64,000 bases of DNA from NCBI RefSeq assembly GCF_000524195.1, contig NW_020170399.1, positions 255,207 to 319,206 on the forward strand, given 5' to 3'. Shown piece after piece: positions 45,934-57,900 of the stretch (its first letter is position 1; the number at the start of each line of letters is the position of its first letter). A program made the position numbers and the translations under genes. The stretch comes from Echinococcus granulosus. Lineage: Eukaryota > Platyhelminthes > Cestoda > Cyclophyllidea > Taeniidae. The notes under the pieces were generated by a model, which was not told the origin of the DNA, searched no databases, and saw only the letters and a program-made list of their open reading frames with translations.

Positions 45934-48900
45934 CTACACGAGAACAGAAGCTCCTTTTATGCAAACACTTGAGACGATCCCTTCGAAAGCCAGCAACCAA
46001 CCGGTTCCACTCGGAGATTTTGGTGAGATTCCGGTTCGAACGGCCAGAGTATTTGTGGCCGAAAACACAGCCCACACCTGCAAAACACAAATCCAAATTC
46101 AGTACACACGTTTAAATAGATTTAACAATGTCATTATCAAAAATACCATAATGGCGATCGTGGTTGTCCAGAGTAAAATAAGCAATTGGCGTTTGAAGCG
46201 AATCTCTGAAAGCGCTTTTGATTATTTAAAAACGGATAAGGGAACTCCATTTCGAATTAATATTCTAACATTGCAGAATCAAGTTCTAACTAATGAAGCA
46301 CATGATTCGAGTTAGAGTTCATACGATCAACGGAAGGTTGGAGCGTACCTTGCCGTCAGGACTGCAGGAGATATCAGAGACTCGGGGGGACGCGACTTTG
46401 ATCCAGTTGGCCATCTCCCGCCCTTCCGTGTTCTCCGCCTCCTCTTCCGTCGCCACCTCTGCAGAGCCGCAGGAGCTCACCAGATGGACCCAGAGTGCCC
46501 CGTCGACATCGAGAGCCCAGAGGCAGCACGGGCTGACCGGAGCGAGGAGACGCCAGGCGGCCCCACTGGGAGCGAAGCCGAGACAGCACCACCGCACTGA
46601 TGTCTCAAGCTGTTCCAGCCTCCACAATAGTCCAAAGTCCGCGCAAATCGTCCACAGCCGTCTACCACCGCTCTCTGGTGCAGCGGCCACAAACTGCAAG
46701 CGCCACTTCGTGGGGTAGTGAAGCCACGAGGACCCCTGAAGCGAGGAGGCAATGTGCCGTAATTCAACCAGCATCGAGAATCCCGTTAAGCATTGTAAGC
46801 ATAAAATATTGGTCACACTAATTTGATTGAATTAGAAGAGAATGCAGTTTTCATCGTGATCAATTCTGACTTAGCTATCTGAGTGGATACTCGGGAATTT
46901 AATGTGGACGCTCACTCTAAGGTAGATGGGAATAGTTTTGGAAGAAATTTATGAAGGTCAGTTTCCAAAGGTGTGTGGTCGAGTCGGAAAGTCCGATTCG
47001 CGTCTCTTGATGAGTAAGGCCATCGTTTTGTTGCAAAATTTTAAGTTTAAACGTCCTATTCAGCGCTCGTTCTAGAAGATAAGAATAACATTATGAGAAT
47101 ACAGGAGCTACGACAAAAGCACATTAGCATTTCCCTCAACTTGATTAAATCAACATATTATGCATTACTCGACGTGAGAGAGTCTGACTGGATTCCACAA
47201 ATTCAAATAAGGGCTAAAAGGAACGTCTACGTGATTCACTTTAGGGCAAAAAAGTACATCGACTAATTTCGTTGTGGCCGAATGCGAAATTAGGTGACGA
47301 AAACAACCTTGGAATTTTTTTCGCTAGAATCCATCAAGGTAACATTTCTGACGCAGCAAGTAATGCTACCCATGCCTTGCCTCACCTGATCGGACCATCC
47401 CTCCTGGCCCTCGGCCCATTACTCAACTGTGCCATCTCAAGCCAAATGCACCATCTCAGCTTGGCTGTTAGAATGATTGTGAAGAAAATTCGGAAACTAG
47501 GCGACAATCTCTTCTCACATTAAGTTCTTAGTTGATTCAAATGTCCTATTGCCTGTGAAGAACCCGACACAAGAATCAGCAGGAGCACGTGGAAAGCGGC
47601 TTTAAAACTTTTCGTTCGTTAAACATCCGCACCGTGAAGTGAGTCCATAGCGAAAAAATGTGTGGTGCTAAATTGCCCATTGAAAATAAAAGGAACTGCT
47701 GGAATCCCAGGTGTCAAAATACCGCCTTTCTGGAAACATGGATCAAAAATGCTTATTCTGAGACGTCCCTGTGTGAACGTTTCAAACGTGGAACAAGTAA
47801 ATGAGACAAAAGAATAATCTTCAAAGACTGTGAAAATGATACCTTCCTAGGTAATGCAGACCCCCCATTCCTTTCCCTCCAAAGCCACACCTGAATGTAC
47901 TGAATCTAAAGCACCAATTCTTGACGCAGTGGGTCAAAATGATCGAGACCAGACCAATGATGAAAAGTACTACGTTGTAATACCAAAAAAGACGGCCACT
48001 ACCCTAAAAGTGGTGGATTGCATTGACCACATAATAATTTTTGACCAATCACCAAATTAGCTGACGAGAGAACGCTCCACTGCCGGCTGAAATGCATTCA
48101 TATATGGCCTAAACTAAACAAACAGTCATGCCGTTTCCATTGCAATAAAACAAACAAATTTTTACACCTACTCAAACCAAAACAACTCTCACCAGATGTG
48201 ATCGGTTGAAAAATTTGAAAGAATAGGTTAAATCGAAAGGGGAAGATGACGGGTACCATCCAGAAACCCTGAACATAAGGTACTCCGCATATCCCGATAT
48301 CCTTCTCCTGATTGGATTAGCACCTCAGGTATATCAAGATTTTTTTATTAAAGCCATTACCAGCAGTCCCCTTTTAGGAACAAAACAAGACAGTTAACAG
48401 ATGAAGAGGTTAAGAAGTGGGAGAATGATTAAATCCACTAAAAAAAGAAGGCCAAAAACATTGAGTTATTCTAAAATCGCCATTTAGCGGATTACATGGG
48501 TTGCATTCAATTTAAGATATTGTAAGTTACATTTAGCCCAACAATGACCACCTCCCCGAACTTTCACGCGAACAGCAAGAGTCCAGCAGTCAACATAATA
48601 AAAATTCATTTTGGAATATGCATGCGCGTCTATTATTATTCTTAACGCTAGGCTTAAAAACCACAAAGCCTCCCACCCTATCAACGTTCCCAGGGACAGA
48701 TATTGAGATCAGTGGCCCGAAACTTTTTGTACCGGTCTTGGTACTCCGTGCTGGGAAACTCCTTCGAGCCTCTCGTGCCCAGCACCCATACATCTTGATG
48801 CCTCGGTGGTGACCCGATGCCAAAGTTCTTGCCACGCATTAACTCCATGCCAATTTCAACATCAGGACCACGTCCGCGAACACCTGGGGGCTGCTCCGAC

Positions 48901-51900
48901 ACAGATCGATGCGTCCGAGGTGGCTTCTTGGCCGAACTTGGGAGGTTGCGCAGTGGAGGATCAATGTAAGCATCCTCGTATTCTGTTCTCCCTGGGAACT
49001 TGCACACGATTCCCGCAGCTTCCACAGGGTCCTCACAGGTTACTTTCACTTCACACTTCCGCGTCGTACGCGCCATACGCTCACATTCGGTGTCTTGTGG
49101 AGCGACAAAGTCAGTGCACTCCACCGCGCGTGCTCTCTCATCCTCCACGCCCATATTCCAGCGCGGGGCAATAGCAGGTCGACCAGGGTTAAGCAGTGCG
49201 GGGTCGATACCCGTGGGACGCTCCGGACGGCAGATGTAGCCGAGGTCGTTGCGATATCCCGTGTACCGATCTGTAATGCCGTAGGCATCGAGGTACTGTT
49301 TTGTGCGCTTTTTCGCCTCTTCAGCCAGAGGTCTCAGCTCATCGCGGAGACCCTGAAGTTCCTTTACCGCCCAATTCTCGGCAGAACGTCTGCTAGTGTC
49401 TGTCCACCCAATCCCAATATCGGCATCGGCGTTTGGGTTCTTCTTTAACTCAATACAAGCGCAATGGACGTTGCTGCAATCCCGGTTTCCCGGTTTCATG
49501 TTAACCTGGTAGCGAGCGGTAAGTTGACCACCGGGGTCAGTGAGAAGAGTGCAGGTGTCGAGAAAAGCCTGACGTTGGGTTACTAGTTCGCGTTCCGTGA
49601 ATTTTTTACTCCACTCCGGTGAAGCAGTTCTGAGTAGAGTGCTGTCGAAGCGCAAATAGGCCACCTCATCGGCAATGTCGCGCATCAAAGCACTGGTCTC
49701 GGGTGTGTGCACGAGATTGGGGTCGGAGAAGAGCTGACGGATTTTACCGTGTACCATATCAAGTGCTTCCTCATACTTCTGGGTGTAGGCGAAAGGATTA
49801 GGCTGGACAAAGTACAAATGCGGAAGGCGCTTTCCGTTCGAGCACATGGCTGACAGCAATCACCCGTGCTAAATTCCGCGTTCAAGAGGGAGAGATCAAT
49901 AGGCCCAATCACGTGTAAACAAGCACCCCTAATGATGAGGTAGATGGCGACGGCCAAAAAATATCCCAATGGTTAATCTTAACATAAGTAAGTTCAACTT
50001 TGAGCTTGAAACCCACTAGAAGACCCTAGTGAACAAGGCTTACGGGTTTGTACCTACTTACCCCCGGATTGGAAGGAGTGACATCGCGTCGAAAGACGAG
50101 TTCGCCAGAGTCGGTGACCGCCCAGACGTCCACGCAGTGGCTGGTGGGAGAGGCACGGGAGAGATTGAGGCACTTAAGTCTCAACGGGCCCACTTCCTGC
50201 CACGGCGCCTCTGTGCGTACTGCGCAAGAACGTACCCACCGTCGGTGCCGCACCCCGCTGGCTGACCTGGGACGCTGGCCCTGGGAACTAATAGCAAAGC
50301 AAAGAGTAGGTCACTCGGAAATAACCTTTTGATTTAGCAAATTTAGCAAAGGACATCAGCGGCAATTTTGAAAGATCCATCACCAAGCGTAATGTTTCGA
50401 AGGAGGATGTGATTCACTGGAGGTTTCACTTACCTCAAATCTATTTGTCATAAGATATTTATGGGAAAAATCATTATAGCGTATGGCTTCAACAACTTAC
50501 CTGCAAGAGGACGATCGAGAGACGTAGAGCCATCCCTTTTTATCGCATGAGGGTGGAGTGGAATAGGCAAAGCCCTCACCCGTCCCCGAATAAGCAACAC
50601 CCTCTTTGAAATTCCCGTTTGAAGGAGAAGGGGGTGGAGGTGCAAATGTCGTCGAGGTGATAGTAAAAGTGGTGGAGGAGACGGTTGTGGTGAGGTTTTG
50701 TGATTGCGTCAGTGTGATAACCAAGTCTGGTGAGCTCAGAGAAGAATCTATACTATAGCCGCGCCGAGGCGATCCCCGTGGCGAGTGGGAGGGACTCTCC
50801 TTACCACCGCACTCCCAGTCCCACTCCTCGCCTCTTGACGTCGACACCGCTGGCGTGTGGTGTGGTGCAGAGCCAGGCAAGGTCGAAAAATCCACCTTCC
50901 AATCATCTAGCCAGTGAACTCGACCCTTATGCGGTGGAAGGTGGATGTCACAGAGGCTGCAGAGCTGCTGATTTCGTGCGTCTCGTAACCATATGACACC
51001 GCGCTCGTTGAAGGCTTTGCTAAAACCAAAAAGAGAAGTGAGGGTCTACTGTTTCAAATCATTTGAAAAGAGTGAGTAACATCAGAATGTAAAACTTACC
51101 TGGAGGTGTAGCCATGAAGCATTCGTCTGAACTGAAACTCATAAACCCGAAACTTTCTAATGTCTGTCTGTACATGAGGCGTGTTGAAGGGAAAATGCTT
51201 GTGCGAGAATCGAAACTGTGAGCCGGATGCTGGCGTCCAGTCCCCTCTGTGCACCCAAGGTGTGCAGTTATGACCTAGTGCCCACGTTACTTGACCCTTA
51301 TCCTTAGTGGATATGGATACACTGTCTACTCGAGCAAAGTGACCACCAACCTAAAGATGCAGAGAGATTACAAAATGAAAGTCGACACTGACCCTGTTCC
51401 ACGTAAGGCTGTCCAGAGAGGTCCCAACAGCCCAGAAAACTTCAGACTGTTCAGTCACCAGCCAGACTCTGCCAGCAGAAGGCAGTACCCTCGCCATAAG
51501 TTGTGTTTCCGCCATCCACGCAGACGCCTCAGCCTTGGAGGGGAAGCGAAGAACCCATCGTGGAACGATGTGGCTTCTAATAAGAGAAATGTGTTCTTCA
51601 AACACTGTCGAGCTCTCTTCTTCCTCTTCATCCTCAACAGCCTCCGTAGTTACGGTCATCGAGGGATTAGCAGTAGTGGACGGTGATGGCTTCTCGTCTC
51701 GCACGAAAACGGCTACCAGATGTCCACAAGAGGGGGTAAAGATAGAAGGTAGTGGGAGGGTCTTTTTTAGGACCTCTGCGGGCGATTCTTCTGGCTTTTG
51801 AATAGGCAGACTGTCGGAGAACTTCCTATGACCACTGGTGTAGACTTCTCTCAGACTACGAGGTATCAGTGGGGAGAGGGAATCTATGTATCCGACCCAG

Positions 51901-54900
51901 GCAATTTCGTTACTACTTATTTTTTGAGACATCTAAAAGATAGCAATGGTGTATTTAACCAAGTCATTAAGCCCGACAACCATTTTCTTCAATTTAAATA
52001 CTGACCATAAGAGTCACTTTAAAGCGTATTTTGTTTTTTCTAATCCTATTGTAATACCATGGGAATTCGTTGATCTAAATAAACTCTGACCAATTTTTTG
52101 TAATATACCGAGATGGATGACCTCCTATTCTAGCCTCAACAAGTTTGCGTGCAAAGTAGGCTGCAGGTAGTGGTGCACTCAATGTTAGTACAGCCAGTGG
52201 CCCCAAGGGGCATGGTAACAGCAGAAGTAAAACATGAATGTTTTGATGATAGACAACCAGTCTTAACATTTTTACACTCTAAATCAGCAATTAATTCTGC
52301 TACACGAACGCTCTCTCCAGCTCAAACCATCACGTTAATTGAGTCTAAGTCACGGCACTGTTTTTTTAAAGTCAAATTGTTGTCCAAACCCTACAGCAAA
52401 GTGTAAATGATCATTTTAAAATCAAGTTCCTATCCAGCTTAAGCATCAGATTCTAAAGTATGCAAATTTATTGAGGAAAAAATTTGGTCTAGATTTGATA
52501 AATATTTCGGATAAACAATGACAACACACACCAGAGAGGCCGATGTGACTTCGGTCGAGTCTTCGAAAACTGAAGTAGGAGAGGATGATGAAGGGGCTAC
52601 CAAGGAAAATTCGGGGAGGTGCATTTCAGAGGCAAAGTGAGTGACTACAGCATGTCTTCGAGCCCATTGGCATTTACTGCGATCTTCTGGCGATATTTGA
52701 AGGACATCAACCCGAAAGGTTTGAGTCCATGGTTTCTAAAATAATATGTGTTTACCAAAGGAGGAACCTCTGGGATGTCTGATATCGGGATGCAAATTTA
52801 AAGGTCAAATTCATTCATTTTTATCACTGTGGTGGGGTTGCATTTACGCCACATTAAAAGCTACTTCCAAAAAGTAGGTCATGAGGGCCATGCTGCCTGT
52901 TTTGAAGGTTATATCCCTAGGACTAAGGCAAATTACTTTATCCAGTCTGTAAGAGGGCCCAGATTTAGACAGAAAAGGCCCAGGCAGGTACGCTGCATAA
53001 ATTCGCAAGAAGTCATTTCATAATTTTCATCAACAAAAGCACATTAGAATGAAGCAATAAAGCCAGTGGCAGTAGACTCGTACTTTTAAAAACAGCACAC
53101 ATGAAGCACCATGTCTTGTCACACGCACACCCCGAACACGAAAATCACACTAAGGGCGAGTAAGGGCCATGAGGTAGAACAAATTCCTGTGGCAGAAGTT
53201 TGGCACACTCGTCACGAATTATCTACTAATAATAAGGCATTCGGGTGCCTTAAAGAGTTCCTAAATGAAATGCTAGCAATGGGAACGTCTTATCCAAAAT
53301 AACTTCCAAAGAGGAAGTGCGACGACAGTAGGTCACCAAATGGGATATCTCACCACTAACATCACAAATGTCAAGGCAAGAGGTATCAGTAGAAAGTGGA
53401 AAAAGAATTCAAGGGCTTTGAAAGATGACAAACTTACTTCCATCAGCAGGAAAAGTGCAAGATTACCTTTCCCAAAGGAGGAAAAAAGTTAATTTATTGG
53501 TGAAACACAGCCCTTTTTATTGACGCAACTTAGTTAATGTTTTTAGGCATTCATTTTGGTTACCCGTACTTAAATGCACATATTGCTACCGTTATAGCGT
53601 AAAATTATCATCCTTTAATTAACCAACTTTTGTGGGACCATCCTAGTCTCAATTTTTGCCAATTTACAAGCAGAAAAAAAGGCAGCACCCCCTCAAATTC
53701 CGCCTTAGTAATTATCAAGAAGGGTCTAGTAGATGAATCAGTAAACACTGCACACAATCAGCTGCACAACAAAAAAGCTAGTTCGAATAAACACATATTG
53801 CAGTTTGTAAAAGGCCGAAAAAAGATGAAGAAGTGTGTACACTCACGCGATCAGCTACCGCATTGGTGAATTCCACACCATTGAGTACAAAATTTAGCAC
53901 TGAGGATGGAAGGGAGCTGTCAATGCAAAGGAGCCACTCGGGCGGCTGCAACAACTCGTTCATCGTGAAGTAAGGGATTAAATTCTTCCTCCCTATTTGA
54001 GGTGGGATAAGTATACAAAAGCTTCAAAATCTGTGTATGGTGAAGGGATAAGAGGTCCCAAGTCTGGATGATAAACCAAAGCGAAATACGGCTGGCTGGA
54101 GAAACCAAGGTAAGTGGTTTGTATTGCATGCGTATTCAAATCCATTCGCTTTTTTAGTTCTAAGGGTATTTATCCGTAGACTTGGTAAAGCCTGAAACGT
54201 CCTATTTCACAAAACTTTAAATCACCATCGTTGAACTAAAATATTGACACTACTATTCACTTTTATTAGTATACTCCGTCGAGCATTTCAAGACTATGGT
54301 AGCTACCAGATGAACTGGGGTCCCTTTAAAACGATTGATGCAAAGCTGGTGAAAAATTTCAACGATGTCATATTACATCGCAAAGTGTCTTGACAAAACT
54401 AAGTATTTGGCAAAGCAGTAGACAATCAAAGGAAGTACAAAATTATAGCATTAAACGTTGACTGTGGTGTACCTAAAAGGAGAGCAGCAATCCGCCATCG
54501 ATGAGGCAGATGGTGCTCCGTTAAGGAGCTCAGCGCACCGGCCCAGAGCGAGGTCAAGCGAGTAGGTGGATGACCAATCTTAGGTAGGACCTGGTCATCT
54601 GGCAGCCACGACGCATCGCTTTTCTCATCCAAGGCATCCCTAGTGAGGAGACGACGAAAACTGACAAAGCTGTTAATCTGACCCCGACTTCGGCGAGTGA
54701 AGAACCTGCGCAGTCTGTGACCCAGAATGTGCGCAGGTGAAAGCTAAATGGAGAAGAGGGATGACGTGCTGAAACTCAGATTGAGCTCACAAGGGGTCTG
54801 TATTGTGCTTACGTCAGGAGTATCCCGAAAGTTTTATTTTAAAAATAGAGTCCAGTTTTCAAACTCAATTTCGCGCCAACATGAATGGGTGGTACCTTTG

Positions 54901-57900
54901 GGCATCTAAACTACATAAACTACAGATTCAGATGTGATAAAAATACTAGGTTTACACTGAACTCACCTGAGGGAGAGGGTTGACGGTATTGGGATCGTAG
55001 TCTACAATGCGTAAATACGCATATTGGATAAGCGCCTTTTGAGAGGTGTACAGCAAAGCCAACTTGAGTAAAAGCTTCAGTGAAATAAATTGACGATTTA
55101 AGTGGTAAATTCTCCAGCTTTGTGAAGGAATATTCCAAATATGATTTATAAACTTTTACAAAACACGAGTAGACCTGTCAAGCATAGGTGAAATCTCAGT
55201 CAATTTACTTCCTACCTTATGCTTAAATTAAGGTCACCGTAGTTTTAAAAGATCAATTGATACATTCCCTCCAAGCAACATGAAAAACATCTGGTTGTAG
55301 GAATCAGTCGCTGATAGCTAATCAGAATAAACCTTTCACCAGTTGACAACTAAAAAATTTGTGACAGACGTTTATGACTATGGGTTTGATACTGTGTATC
55401 AGAGGGTTTTGTTTATCACGACATGCTCCCACACACTAGAAAGTCTACGATTATAACTGGGAGTGTAAAATCAACAGAATTGGAGAAAGTAGAACACTAC
55501 AACCTTCGGGCACACTCAGTCGCTCGAGACTATCGTCAGTAGAATCGGAAGAGTCAGGACTGGTAAGCTGTAGTACCCCGCTGACAAACTGGATGGCCTC
55601 ATTCTGAGGGGTGCAGAGGGGGGCCAGGGGGCCCTCCTGATTCAGAGGGCTCCTTAATTTGTGGTCATCATCAAGGCTGGGGAGAATTGGCAAATCGAGG
55701 GCTAACCACACCTCACCTCCTGGTGTTTCAGGAGTTATTCCGCTACGGTAGATTAGGCGATTCGAGCAGGCGTCCAGCGCAAACACCTGCAATGCCAAGG
55801 TAGCCGATGCAATCTTTTGACGTTATCGATAAATTTTAACCAAAAAAACCATCGCATCCTTGCCAATGGATGCAGATGTTCATATTTCCAGCATGCTTGT
55901 GGAACTAACACGTTCGACACGTAAGCCATAGATTTAGTTCTACCACCACAGTTCCGATGTTACAGTCTTCCAACACGGCATCAATTTTCGAAATTTTGGT
56001 TTTTTTTTGCTTCCAATACAATCCATTTAATGGCACTAGCAATAGCAATCACCACATCTTTGCGTTATTAAAAGAGTAAAGAATGGCGAAGAGGGCACCA
56101 AAAGTTCCATCAATTTATCACTGAGTTTCAGCTAGGACGAACGATTTTTAAAATTAAAAGCTGTCATTAGTTCCCTCCAGTAACATACAAATATAGATAA
56201 AAAAAATTAAAGCTTGAGTAGAGTGCTCCTCCAGCTTTAGTCAAAAAAGAAAAGCTAAATTCTGAGTCTTACACGTTTCTAGACTTTTTCCACCAAAATG
56301 GTCAAAAATAGCGAAAAAACAGTATTTCGAGACATAGAGGACGGGAACCGCACCTGATCGGAGGAGCTGACAGAGAGGCAGGCGAGACGGCCGGACATGG
56401 GAGCCCAGGAGGGCCGAGATTCGAAGAGGGGAGCGCCAGAGATGGTAGTGGTGACGAAATCAGTGTGGAACCAGGCCCGTCCGGTGTTTGCCACCAGCCA
56501 GGCACTGCGCCCCCCCAAGGCCACAGACACTAGGTGCTCGTGCTCCCGCAGCATCAGTGACGGGAAACCGCACACTATCTGTATCCATGACGTGCCTTCA
56601 ACAGTCCGATGTTTGAAAAATTGTGTTAGAAGCTACTACGTGAGCCTTCATGGTGTCTCACGCTACCCAGACTAATAGATTTTCAACACTTTTGTTTGTT
56701 TTTGGTAAATGTGACTCCAGACTCACACGTCTTACAACTTCCTCGGAGGTAGCAGGCGGTGAACTACATCCAGAACTTTTTTATCACTTACAAAGACCGC
56801 AACCGCTATCAATAATGACCTTCAAAAGACACCTACGGAGAGCTTGTTTTTTTTTATTAGATCACAGGTCAATTTTGGTGCTTGTAACACAATGTATCCA
56901 CCTCAGCGCATTTCCCATGTGGCATATTTGGATTTCAGACTCATGCTTACTGCGAAAGTTCTTGTGAGAATTTTTAACCTAGCAATAATCCTTAAAGTTA
57001 TCAATTTTTTTCACAACAGTGGAAGACATGACAACCAAAGTATAGACAGCAAACTCGTATAGAATAAACAAAAGCAGCTTAAATGCATAAAAATTCGGTG
57101 TAAAAGGAACAACAAAAAGCAATAAATTGCGTTTCCTTGATGTGAACTCTGCATAAGAATTAGGTAATTGGATAGTCAATGTGCCAAAATATAGTCACAT
57201 GGGGATAATCAAGAGAGGGAAGGAAACTCACCATAGGGGAATTTGGAAGCGACTCCGTTGCGGTAGAAAAGTTGGTTATCGTCGGTGAGCACAAGGGCCT
57301 GACCGTACTGATTGACATGGATATCAATAGCGAATGGCTGGTGGGTGTGTGGATGAAATTTGCCAGAGTTTTGGTCCTGCACTATAAGCAGGTGCCATTC
57401 CACCCAATTACTGCCCTCGGGATTGTTGCGATGGACGTCAGTTCTGCATATAACCTGCAGAAATATGGGACGCATGCGAAAAATGATTACAATAGTTTGG
57501 AAAAAAACCTGATTGGCTGAAAGCAGTAGATAAACTTCCAGGCCATGTCATAAAGAATGAGCATTTGGCGCAATGCTATCACACGGTGGTCTCTCGAAAT
57601 TCGGGCATGAAAAATACTAAACGGCAATTAGTAAGCAACGGTTGTGACACAATGGCTTGGGCATTTCAGTCACAGACAAGCTATTAAAGAGAGAAACAAA
57701 ACGGGTGCTTAGTCATATTTGGCGAGTTAAAGTTGTAGCTCTAAATAACAGTTTTAGCAGTCCACTAGCATCTACTTCATATGCAAGGACAAATAACGAT
57801 AGGAGTATCTCCATATAATAAAAATAATGGGAAGGATAGGAAGTTGGCTTCAGCTTGAGCTCGCTATTATCGTATCAGTACCAATAAGCTTAAACGATAC

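Noticed and set aside
46319..46821. Multiple long ORFs on both strands (up to 165 codons)
   Set aside because: Only the minus-strand frame joined as a TECPR1 exon (46735-46349) fits splice signals and the tectonin repeat pattern. The others are shadows of this GC-rich exon.
47272..47523. 83-codon plus-strand ORF inside the large TECPR1 intron
   Set aside because: Starts in plain intron sequence, has no recognisable motif and no splice context.
48806..49448. Plus-strand ORFs of 122 and 179 codons
   Set aside because: They are antisense shadows of the nested 388-residue ORF and have no motif of their own.
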